DNA from: SAT2750 sp964476375
GTDB lineage: Bacteria > Planctomycetota > Planctomycetia > Pirellulales > Pirellulaceae
DNA length: 7,548 nucleotides
Reading direction: 5' to 3'
NCBI GenBank assembly: GCA_964476375.1
Contig: CAYYZW010000303.1
Location: 1 to 7,548 of the forward strand
Shown here in pieces: positions 1 through 5,894 of this stretch; the stretch's first letter is position 1; each line of letters opens with the position of its first letter. The translations under genes and the position numbers were made by a program. Below the pieces are notes generated by a model. That model did not search any database, had not been told where the DNA came from, and saw only the letters and a program-made list of their open reading frames with translations.

Positions 1-320
1 TGACGATGGACTTCTGTTGTCCACGCAATGCTCCCATCCTTGCGATTGATGCAGATCACCCGGCACGAGACACCCTCTTCGGTCGCTGCGGTAAGAAATA
101 CATGATCCTCAAAGACAATCGGCGAGGACCACCCCTTGCCGGGGAGAGGCGTCTTCCACTTGATGTTCTTGCTGGCCGACCATGTGACCGGCAGGTTCGT
201 CTCGCTTGAAATCCCCTGGCCGGTTGGGCCCCGGAAACGCACCCAGTTCTCGCCGTGGGCGGAATCCACAGCGGTTAACCAGCAGATAAAACAGAGTGAG
301 ACTCCAATGATCGTTTTCAT
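1..320 (-). CDS. Secreted PQQ-like beta-propeller protein, N-terminal part only (runs off left edge)
   Basis: The reading frame starts with ATG at 320-318 and stays open to the window edge, giving 106 complete codons with the stop outside. A good Shine-Dalgarno (AGGAG, five bases upstream) supports this start. The protein begins with a signal peptide (MKTIIGVSLCFICWLTAVDS, then AHG and probable cleavage). It is followed by the opening ENWVRFRGPTGQG, then NIKWKTPLPGKGWSSPIV and a first blade ending near RKDGSIAWTTEV. From family knowledge, this opening is typical of planctomycete PQQ-binding-like/BamB-like beta-propeller proteins, usually about 400-450 residues long and exported. Their substrates and partners are mostly unknown, and propeller blades alone do not show that PQQ is bound or that there is dehydrogenase activity. 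It is divergent from the flavoprotein gene at 530 and has its own promoter candidate. The family call is strong; the specific role is unassigned. Confidence 0.9.
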   Translation of the reverse strand, partial: MKTIIGVSLCFICWLTAVDSAHGENWVRFRGPTGQGISSETNLPVTWSASKNIKWKTPLPGKGWSSPIVFEDHVFLTAATEEGVSCRVICINRKDGSIAWTTEVHR

Positions 321-401
321 AATGACTCCTGTGCTGGCCTTGGGGCCTTGTTTTTCTCCATCCCCGGTGGAGGCGGGTCATGGGGATCCACCATGCAGAC
401 C

Positions 402-431
402 AATCTAACCCACCCCGTGGCAGAATGACAA
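402..431 (-). promoter_or_regulatory. Promoter candidate for the beta-propeller gene
   Basis: Read on the minus strand, TTGTCA (431-426) matches the sigma-70 -35 consensus at five of six positions. It is separated by 18 bases from TAGATT (407-402), which sits in the context GGGTTAGATT. This predicts a leader of about 75 bases before the ATG at 320. The -10 context resembles the GGYTANNAT word found before other genes in the window. It is a pattern match only; no start site is known. Confidence 0.5.
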
Positions 432-478
432 TGTCGGCCAGTGACGGGATTCTCCAGGGGCAGCGCCTGGTGGGAAAT

Positions 479-487
479 GGTTATAAT
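479..487 (+). promoter_or_regulatory. -10 element candidate (GGTTATAAT) for the PPOX gene
   Basis: TATAAT at 482-487 is a perfect -10 hexamer preceded by GG-T. It predicts a leader of roughly 36 bases before the GTG start at 530. No convincing -35 hexamer is present 16-18 bases upstream (GGCAGC lies there). The gap 321-529 contains this element, the opposing promoter at 402-431 and no other gene I can support. Confidence 0.45.
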
Positions 488-529
488 CGAGCACGATAAT
501 TATCGGAACGAATTACGGATGGTGATGAT

Positions 530-1156
530 GTGAATAAGACGCCCAAGGGAGTGACGACCGAAGAACAGTTGCGGTCGTTCTATGACAATCCCTCATTACT
601 GTCACAGCAGAAGTTCATGGACACGCTGGATGAACACTGCCGGACGATAGTGAGTCTTTCACCGTTCGTCTGTATCGCCACAACTGCCGAGGATGGTTCG
701 CTGGACGTATCGCCCCGTGGTGATCCGCCGGGTTCGATCCAGGTGCTCGATCCGTCCCTGCTACTCATTCCTGATCGCCGGGGTAACAACCGGCTCGACA
801 CAATGACCAACCTGGTCGGGAATCCGGAGATCGCCTTGTTCTTCGTTGTTCCCGGCATCCTGGAGTCGCTGCGTGTCAGCGGCCGGGCTCAGGTCATTCA
901 TGACGATCCGCGACTGGAGCGGTGTGCCATGAACGGTACAGTTCCGGCCACGGGTATCCTGGTCAGGGTTCAGAGGGCGTGTCTGCAATGCGGCAAGGCA
1001 CTGAAACGCTCGGCTCTCTGGGACGATGACTACCGGGTCAATCGCAGCGACCTGCCGTCGTTCGGAACCATGCTTGCCGACCAGACCGACACGGGGAAGA
1101 CAGCCGAGGAGTTAGACTGTTCGATCAACGAAGCCTACGACGAGCGGCTGTATTAA
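530..1156 (+). CDS. PPOX-class FMN-binding protein (pyridoxamine 5'-phosphate oxidase-like split barrel)
   Basis: This is a 208-residue cytoplasmic protein with no signal peptide. Recognisable segments are DVSPRGDPPGSIQVLD (59-74), LLLIPDRRGNNRLDTMTNLV (77-96), a hydrophobic strand IALFFVVPG, LRVSGRA (114-120) and CLQCGKALKRSALW (151-164). These match what I know of the DR_2398/MSMEG_1061-like branch of PPOX-class flavin proteins, whose usual length is about 200 residues, so the protein looks complete. Members adopt the split-barrel FMN fold; the physiological substrate is generally unknown, so pyridoxamine phosphate oxidase activity should not be assumed. The start is GTG at 530: the frame has no upstream ATG before the stop at 497-499, and GGAT at 517-520 is a modest Shine-Dalgarno. 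The start overlaps an ATGATGTGA string at 525-533. It converges on the minus-strand gene ending at 1278. Confidence 0.9.
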   Translation: MNKTPKGVTTEEQLRSFYDNPSLLSQQKFMDTLDEHCRTIVSLSPFVCIATTAEDGSLDVSPRGDPPGSIQVLDPSLLLIPDRRGNNRLDTMTNLVGNPEIALFFVVPGILESLRVSGRAQVIHDDPRLERCAMNGTVPATGILVRVQRACLQCGKALKRSALWDDDYRVNRSDLPSFGTMLADQTDTGKTAEELDCSINEAYDERLY

Positions 1157-1183
1157 CACCCAACAAACGGTGCGGAGAGAATC

Positions 1184-1209
1184 GCGGTCTTTCCACGGAA
1201 AATGACCGC
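1184..1209. terminator. Hairpin between convergent genes, candidate bidirectional terminator
   Basis: GCGGTC (1184-1189) pairs perfectly with GACCGC (1204-1209). Inside it, TTTC (1190-1193) can pair with GAAA (1198-1201) around a CACG loop, leaving AT unpaired. It lies 28 bases after the PPOX stop and about 70 bases beyond the stop of the opposing gene, where a shared terminator would be expected. There is no U-tract on either side, so it is not a classical intrinsic terminator. Confidence 0.45.
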
Positions 1210-1277
1210 CGGCAGGATCGTCTCCTCGCTATCCGGGAGTGTGCCGGGTTATCTTCCCTCATGTTGCAACAGGGTTG

Positions 1278-2903
1278 TTACGGCCGCGGGGGAATCGACA
1301 GCATGAACCATTGCATCTCAATGCGATATGATTTTCGTGTTGTCTTCACGGCTGCCGCAATCGTGTTGTCGCCGAAATGCAAAAAGTCGGGTTCAACGGC
1401 CAGCGTGATTCGCTGGCGACCGGGCTCTTCCAGTCCCACGATCTTCCACTGGGAATGCGGGATTGCGTGATTGTTCAGGGACAGCTGAAGGTGGTCTTCG
1501 GCGGCCATTCCCGTCACGATCATTTCGAGGGAGATGTCCACCGGAAGCTCGGACGGCTTTTCCGCCGCCCGCAGTCGGGGCGTCGATATGCTCTCCGCTG
1601 GATTGGCGGTGAGAACGATCTTGTCACTGCGAGTGATGCCGGTGGGGGACTGGTTATGCCACAGTGGTTGGTTCTTGCCAGTCCAGAGTGGGTAGGCCAG
1701 GTACTGCCTGGCTCCCGTGCGACAGGCGGCCGGACTCTTTAGCTGTGTCAAAATATCAAGACTTCCTGTCGGCCAGACATTCCCCAGTCCTGCCATGGCG
1801 TTTCCATGGTTGTACGCCCAGGTCCAAAAGTAATTGTAGGCAGACACTCCATCTGCTCCAAAAGCATAGAAATTGTTGGCGGCCGCCCTGTACTGGGCGG
1901 GGGTCAGGAACCTTCGATCCGGAGTTGGGAATGAAGATGGCGGTGAGAGACTCGGGTAGATCTTGCAGGAGGTTTTTTTCGTCAGTGCTGCGAACTCCTC
2001 GGTTTTCGCGACAAAGTCGGTGCTCCAGAAATCGGTGGGAGTAACGTAGTCAACCAGGCCTTCACGGACCCATCTCTTGACTTCATAGCCCAGGGCATCG
2101 CATTCCTCGAGCGTCGATGGAACCCGGACACCAAGCTGAAGGCTCCTGCGATGGCGCCGGCGGGCTGTCGCCGACAGCTGGGCTCGGATCGAACGCATCA
2201 TGTCCGTCAGTAAATGAGCGTGCTGTTGTGCCTCCGTTGGCTCGAACATGTGGCACATCCGCATGTAATCCAGTTCGAGCCCGTCGACATCATACCGTTC
2301 CAGTAATTCCGCCGTGAACGCCAGCAGGTGATCCCGGACTCCCTTGTGCTTGAAGTCCAGGGCTCCCTTGCGGTCCAGGAAAGCGCCCGTGGGAGACTCC
2401 AGTCGCCATTCGGGATGGTGGCGATATATTTCCTTGACGTAGGCGGTTACACGGTGCCGATCGTTCATTCGAAGATTGGCGATGCACTGGATGCCGCGAT
2501 GATGACACTGGTCAAGGACGATCTGCATGCGGTCCCGGTCAGCGAGCTTTTGGAGGCCATTGTAGAGGAAGTCATTGGCGGGCCGTGGGAAAACGTCCGG
2601 CGTGGGATTCCACGTCTGGGCAGTCCGGCAACGGGGGATGCCTGTCGAGTAGCGGGCGAAAAAGCAGAGCGAGCCGATGTCGACCCCGGCGTCAGCGTGG
2701 ACATCGACCGTCTCCCGGATCAACTGCTCCAGTTGCTGGCCATTGAGCTTCTGTTCTTCAGCAATGACAAGAGCCGGAACGAAGATCGCCTGCTGGTCGT
2801 GACTGACAATCAGGACGTGACGTCCATCGTCGTCTGCGAATGCGATCGGAGACGGGGTCGCACAAAGCAGTATGCAGAAGATTGAAATGCCGATGTGTTT
2901 CAA
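1278..2903 (-). CDS. Secreted TIM-barrel glycoside-hydrolase-like protein
   Basis: This is a 541-residue exported protein. The start is TTG at 2903-2901, supported by AGGTGA just upstream and by an immediate signal peptide (MKHIGISIFCILLCATPSPI, then AFA and probable cleavage before DDD). No other in-frame ATG occurs until residue 146. The central region (about 60-370) has a TIM-barrel pattern. The strand 4 motif is DVDGLELDYMR at 205-215, with E210 and D212 as acid candidates. Other barrel-strand candidates are LQLGVRVPST, GLVDYVTPTDFW, CKIYPSLSPP and GADGVSAYNYFW (349-360). The C-terminal 120 residues look beta-rich, with GDNTIAAAVK typical of a sandwich or carbohydrate-binding-like domain. 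The closest recognition is the 'family 10 glycosylhydrolase-like' (GHL10-type) proteins of planctomycetes; substrate and catalytic residues are inferred, not shown. It is divergent from sulfatase 1, which would fit a shared sulfated-glycan role. Confidence 0.75.
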   Translation of the reverse strand: MKHIGISIFCILLCATPSPIAFADDDGRHVLIVSHDQQAIFVPALVIAEEQKLNGQQLEQLIRETVDVHADAGVDIGSLCFFARYSTGIPRCRTAQTWNPTPDVFPRPANDFLYNGLQKLADRDRMQIVLDQCHHRGIQCIANLRMNDRHRVTAYVKEIYRHHPEWRLESPTGAFLDRKGALDFKHKGVRDHLLAFTAELLERYDVDGLELDYMRMCHMFEPTEAQQHAHLLTDMMRSIRAQLSATARRRHRRSLQLGVRVPSTLEECDALGYEVKRWVREGLVDYVTPTDFWSTDFVAKTEEFAALTKKTSCKIYPSLSPPSSFPTPDRRFLTPAQYRAAANNFYAFGADGVSAYNYFWTWAYNHGNAMAGLGNVWPTGSLDILTQLKSPAACRTGARQYLAYPLWTGKNQPLWHNQSPTGITRSDKIVLTANPAESISTPRLRAAEKPSELPVDISLEMIVTGMAAEDHLQLSLNNHAIPHSQWKIVGLEEPGRQRITLAVEPDFLHFGDNTIAAAVKTTRKSYRIEMQWFMLSIPPRP

Positions 2904-2979
2904 TTGTCACCTGTCGTCAGCGAACCCGGGTAAGTTTCCGTCGAAGCCAGCGTGGAACAAGCAGCCTCGTATCAGGTGT

Positions 2980-3009
2980 ATCTTAATGAAACGGCCGAGC
3001 GACACACAA
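2980..3009 (-). promoter_or_regulatory. Promoter candidate for the glycoside-hydrolase-like gene
   Basis: On the minus strand, TTGTGT (3009-3004) and TAAGAT (2985-2980) are separated by 18 bases. This would give a leader of about 70 bases before the TTG start. Both hexamers are imperfect. The -35 side lies under 30 bases from the plus-strand -10 candidate at 3037, so the two promoters would be packed back to back. Confidence 0.35.
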
Positions 3010-3030
3010 ATCAAGGAACCAGCGGCGGCA

Positions 3031-3042
3031 AGCGGTTATGAT
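3031..3042 (+). promoter_or_regulatory. Promoter word AGCGGTTATGAT upstream of the sulfatase 1 unit
   Basis: TATGAT (3037-3042) is a five-of-six -10 match preceded by AGCGGT. The same AGCGG[CT]TA pattern appears at 4628-4639 and 6520-6531. No clear -35 hexamer is present at 17 bases upstream (AGGAAC). Predicted leaders are about 30 bases to the ATG at 3078 and about 150 bases to the sulfatase ATG at 3202. Confidence 0.45.
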
Positions 3043-3077
3043 GGAGGTATTGTAATTCTCTGGGAAATAGAGCTGCC

Positions 3078-3155
3078 ATGAAACGTCTGGTTGTGTTCCT
3101 GCTGCTGGCGGGGTGTGTGGGGAGTTGCGCGTTGACCGAATCCATCATGCGGTGA
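3078..3155 (+). CDS. Possible 25-residue lipoprotein peptide or leader ORF upstream of sulfatase 1
   Basis: The ORF runs from ATG at 3078-3080 to TGA at 3153-3155. The peptide starts MKRLVVFLLLAGCVGSCALT and ends ESIMR. It has two positive residues, a hydrophobic core and a good lipobox, LAGC, with the lipidated cysteine at residue 13; only about 12 residues would remain after processing. The first 30 bases match the start of the lipoprotein sulfatase gene at 6572 at 24 of 30 positions. The Shine-Dalgarno is weak (GGGA about a dozen bases upstream). The stop is 46 bases before the sulfatase ATG and in a different frame. It could be a real small lipoprotein, a translated leader, or the leftover 5' end of a lost lipoprotein sulfatase. 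I do not recognise a function. Confidence 0.35.
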   Translation: MKRLVVFLLLAGCVGSCALTESIMR

Positions 3156-3201
3156 GAGATCGACCTGCTTTCGATTGGTGCAGCTTGAACAGGGGCAAGG
3201 G

Positions 3202-4557
3202 ATGAACGTGAGAAGTGCCTGCTGTGTGATGGCGATGTGCCTGGTCCCGGGGTTCACCTTGAAGACCCGGGCATCGGAGAACCCTCCCAATTTCGTGGTC
3301 ATCCTCACCGATGATCAAAGCTGGGTGGGGTCGTCACTGCAGATCATCCCGGGCGATCCTCGCACGCGGAGTGATTATTTTCAAACACCGAATATCGAAC
3401 GGCTTGCCAGGATGGGGATGCGATTTACACAGGGTTATTCCCCTGCGGCATCATGTTGCCCGACACGTCGCGCGCTGCAGACGGGCCAGATGCCTGCACG
3501 ACATGAATACCAGAAGGATCGCGCGGGATGGACGCAGGCCTATCGTGAACAATTAAATATTCCCCGCATGCTCAGGGCCGCGGATTCGCGATACCGGACT
3601 GCCCATTTCGGCAAGTGGGACCACCGCTATGACGAGATCACTCCAGGTGAGCAGGGATACGATTTTTCGGATGGCTATACCGGCAATGGTAACGGAGGGA
3701 GCAAGGGCTCCGGCGGACCTGCCGCGACACCTGATCCGAAGCTCATCGATACCATTACCGACCAGGCCCTGCACTTTATCGATCGGCAGCACCACACCGG
3801 GACGCCGTTTTACCTGCAGGTCTCTCACTACGCAGTGCACCTCGATATTTACTACAACCAGGCGACGCTGGAGCATGTTCGCACACGTCCCACTGGCAGG
3901 AAGCACAACATGCCGCAGTTCGCCGCCATGACTGCCGACATGGACGCATCCGTTGGACGAATCCTCGACAGGCTTCGTGATCGTGACCTGCTTGAAAATA
4001 CCTGGGTGATTTTTCTTTCGGATAACGGTGGCCGCAATTCGATACCCAGGGCGCCAGAGAAAAAGGAACACCGCAACGCGCCGCTGCGTGACGGCAAGCA
4101 CTCTTTTTACGAGGGGGGTATCCGCGTTCCCTTTGTCGTCCTTGGCCCTGGGGTCAAGCCGGGCTCTGTCAGTACCGTTCCGGTATGCGGTGTCGATATT
4201 TTACCCACGTTCGCCGAACTGGCTGGTTATTCCCAGCCGCTCCCCGATGATATCGACGGCGGTTCACTCCGGTCGGTTCTGCTTGGCCGCGGAGTCGGTG
4301 CAGTGGAGCGGCCTCGTCCGTTCCTGGTTTTCCATCATTGTGTCGACAGCAATCCGATTTCCTCGTTCCGTGTTGGCGACTACAATCTCGTGAAGACGTT
4401 GAGCAGGAATCGCCTGGAATTGTTTGATCTTTCGAAAGACCTGTCGGAAGCAGAGGACCTGTCAGGGCGTCAGCAGGAGAAGACCCGGCAGCTGGATGCC
4501 CTGCTGACAGAATTCCTGGAAGAGGTGGGTGCAGAAACTCGTCGGACGAAAAAATAG
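3202..4557 (+). CDS. Sulfatase 1: secreted FGly-dependent arylsulfatase-type sulfatase
   Basis: This is a 451-residue sulfatase of the alkaline-phosphatase-like fold. It would hydrolyse sulfate esters in the periplasm or outside the cell after conversion of a cysteine to formylglycine. Visible landmarks are metal-binding DDQS (D37, D38), the maturation motif CCPTRRALQTG with C85-x-P87-x-R89, GKWD (K138), SHYAVH (H209), SDNGG (D274, N275) and GKHSFYEGG (K299), in the normal order. The signature fits the prosite-style C-x-P-S/T-R-x-x-L-x-T-G. I chose ATG 3202 because AGGGG lies six bases upstream and a signal peptide follows (MNVRSACCVMAMCLVPGFTL, then KTRAS). A TTG at 3175 would add nine polar residues ahead of it. 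No formylglycine-generating enzyme is encoded in the window, so it must be supplied elsewhere. The natural substrate cannot be read from the sequence. Confidence 0.93.
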   Translation: MNVRSACCVMAMCLVPGFTLKTRASENPPNFVVILTDDQSWVGSSLQIIPGDPRTRSDYFQTPNIERLARMGMRFTQGYSPAASCCPTRRALQTGQMPARHEYQKDRAGWTQAYREQLNIPRMLRAADSRYRTAHFGKWDHRYDEITPGEQGYDFSDGYTGNGNGGSKGSGGPAATPDPKLIDTITDQALHFIDRQHHTGTPFYLQVSHYAVHLDIYYNQATLEHVRTRPTGRKHNMPQFAAMTADMDASVGRILDRLRDRDLLENTWVIFLSDNGGRNSIPRAPEKKEHRNAPLRDGKHSFYEGGIRVPFVVLGPGVKPGSVSTVPVCGVDILPTFAELAGYSQPLPDDIDGGSLRSVLLGRGVGAVERPRPFLVFHHCVDSNPISSFRVGDYNLVKTLSRNRLELFDLSKDLSEAEDLSGRQQEKTRQLDALLTEFLEEVGAETRRTKK

Positions 4558-4561
4558 AAAA

Positions 4562-4595
4562 GGCCCGCCTGACCCTTTCTGCTCAGGTCGCGGCC
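4562..4595 (+). terminator. Hairpin after sulfatase 1, candidate terminator
   Basis: GGCCCGCCTGA (4562-4572) pairs with TCAGGTCGCGGCC (4583-4595), forming 11 base pairs with two single-base bulges on the 3' arm and a 10-base loop. It starts four bases after the sulfatase stop codon, following an A-rich stretch. There is no U-tract on the 3' side, so it may act through a factor or as an mRNA 3' end rather than as a classical intrinsic terminator. Confidence 0.5.
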
Positions 4596-4609
4596 AGGCC
4601 TCCGGCAGT

Positions 4610-4639
4610 TTGCTGCTGTCGTTGGCGAGCGGCTAGAAT
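4610..4639 (+). promoter_or_regulatory. Promoter candidate for the caspase-like gene
   Basis: TTGCTG (4610-4615) and TAGAAT (4634-4639) are separated by 18 bases, and the -10 lies in the word AGCGGCTAGAAT. A start about seven bases past the -10 would fall near 4646, inside the GGGGGA Shine-Dalgarno and only about seven bases before the ATG at 4653. Either the leader is extremely short or the real start lies elsewhere. Confidence 0.45.
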
Positions 4640-4652
4640 AGCCGGGGGAAAA

Positions 4653-5837
4653 ATGATCAAGCACGTGAAAAAACCGATTGCGTGGCAAAGCCGGGCATCT
4701 CGCATCGCCCTGGCCCTTGTCGTGGTGTCCTTTTGTGCCCTGCCGTCGTTCGCCGCTGAGAGCTGGCAGCCAGGCAAGACGCATGCAGTGATCATTGGTG
4801 TCTGTAAATGGAAGGCCGACTTGACCCGTTACTCCAGGCGACACCGCAAGGACCAGGAGTTGCGGGACCTGCTCGTCAAGCGGGGGACGCCGGCCGAGAA
4901 TATCACGATGTTGCTGGACTCCAAGGCAACGCTGTCGAACATCCGCCGGGCAATCGACGAGACGCTCCGCAGGACGACCGGGGAATCGACTCTCCTGGTC
5001 TACTATGCAGGACACGGCTGGAAAGCGGGTGACGACTTCTGTTTTGCCAATTACGACGTGCGGCTGGGACCCCGGAACAGGGAAACCGTCTGGAGCATGA
5101 ACGAACTGGCCACGGTCGTCGCAGAGGGGTTCCACGGGCAGCAGGCCATCTTCTGGGGGGATTGTTGTTATTCCGGAGGGATGCAGCGGGTAGTGGAAAA
5201 GCTGGCCACCAGGAATGTTGCCAGTTTCAGTCTGACCTCCGCCGCGACGGCGAACACGTCCACGGGGAACTGGACCTTTACCCAGGGCATTCTCGACGGC
5301 CTGGCTGGTGGGCCGCTGATCGACACCAACAACGACGGCACGATCACGCTCGGTGAGTTGCGGGCCGAGGTGGAAAACGCGATGCATCACATGGAAGGCC
5401 AGCAGAGCGGGTTTTACGCGGAGGGTGTGGATGACAACCTTGTTATCGCCGAGACGAGCGGCGAGGTTGCACAAGCACCCCAGGCCAGGTATCCCATCGG
5501 CAGCTACGTCAGGGCCAGGGGGCGGTATGGCCGCGTCGTTGCTGTCGGGGGAGACGATGCCACGGAGTATTCCGTGCAGTTCTACAACTACACGGACAAG
5601 GTGGTAAAAAAATATGCCCAGGCGGACCTTGTCGCCTCAACGCGGAAACCGCATCGACCGGTTGCCAGGGTAAAGCCAGACTGCAAGGTCCAGTGGCGAG
5701 GGAGGTGGTACGACGCCAAGGTGCTCCGGGCGGAGGAGGGCCGCTGGTTTATTCACTACATCGATGACGACGACTCGTGGGATGAATGGGTCGGAAAGGA
5801 TCGTATCCGTTTCACCAACGACAACCGCGAAGAGTGA
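4653..5837 (+). CDS. Exported caspase-like (peptidase C14) protein with EF-hand loop and two Tudor/chromo-barrel-like domains
   Basis: This is a 394-residue protein with a strong GGGGGA Shine-Dalgarno. Its long-n-region signal peptide has the core IALALVVVSFCALPSFAA, with cleavage near 34-35. The caspase p20-like fold spans about 42-265: strand HAVIIGV (44-50); AENITMLLDSKATLSNIRRA (81-100); YYAGHG with catalytic H121; WGDCCYSGG with catalytic C172. A canonical 12-residue EF-hand loop, DTNNDGTITLGE (224-235), has ligands D224, N226, D228, T230, T232 and E235. Two small beta-barrels follow: 280-329 (IGSYVRARGRYGRVVAV onward) and 340-388 (VQWRGRWYDAKVLRA, then WFIHYIDDDDSWDEWV and KDRIRF). The second closely resembles the chromo-barrel/Tudor-knot pattern. 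By family knowledge, such prokaryotic caspase homologues (metacaspase/orthocaspase type) usually cleave after Arg/Lys and may need calcium. The barrels would bind an unknown ligand. Specificity and role are inferred. The next gene starts 57 bases downstream on the same strand. Confidence 0.88.
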   Translation: MIKHVKKPIAWQSRASRIALALVVVSFCALPSFAAESWQPGKTHAVIIGVCKWKADLTRYSRRHRKDQELRDLLVKRGTPAENITMLLDSKATLSNIRRAIDETLRRTTGESTLLVYYAGHGWKAGDDFCFANYDVRLGPRNRETVWSMNELATVVAEGFHGQQAIFWGDCCYSGGMQRVVEKLATRNVASFSLTSAATANTSTGNWTFTQGILDGLAGGPLIDTNNDGTITLGELRAEVENAMHHMEGQQSGFYAEGVDDNLVIAETSGEVAQAPQARYPIGSYVRARGRYGRVVAVGGDDATEYSVQFYNYTDKVVKKYAQADLVASTRKPHRPVARVKPDCKVQWRGRWYDAKVLRAEEGRWFIHYIDDDDSWDEWVGKDRIRFTNDNREE

Positions 5838-5894
5838 ATAACCGACGGCGTGTCAGCCTGTGCTGCAATGGTCACGAGAAACGGAGAAAGCCAA

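Noticed and set aside
109..381. A 90-codon minus-strand frame over the beta-propeller start
   Set aside because: The real frame is a different one that begins at 320 with a signal peptide and the FRGPTGQG motif and runs off the window. This one is an overlapping shadow.
1261..1280. CAAC/GTTG hairpin at the 3' end of the glycoside-hydrolase-like gene
   Set aside because: Only four or five base pairs form, with no T-run. The hairpin at 1184-1209 is a better candidate.
2328..2885. A 185-codon plus-strand frame inside the glycoside-hydrolase-like gene
   Set aside because: The minus-strand gene has a signal peptide, barrel motifs and a Shine-Dalgarno. The opposing frame has no recognisable domain and lies wholly within it.
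3175..3201. TTG at 3175 as the sulfatase 1 start
   Set aside because: It adds polar residues before the signal peptide and has no ribosome site, whereas ATG 3202 has AGGGG at good spacing.
3553..4101. A 182-codon minus-strand frame opposite sulfatase 1
   Set aside because: It is fully antisense to the sulfatase core, with no domain pattern and no ribosome site that I can defend.
4470..5474. A 334-codon open frame on the minus strand opposite the caspase-like gene
   Set aside because: It is antisense to a clear protein with catalytic motifs, crosses the end of sulfatase 1, and its translation is Arg/Pro/Gly-rich with no family pattern. It is a by-product of GC-rich codon use.
5850..5894. GTG 5850 or ATG 5868 as the DinB gene start
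   Set aside because: Neither has a Shine-Dalgarno, and the extra N-terminal residues look unlike the family. GTG 5895 has GGAGA seven bases upstream.
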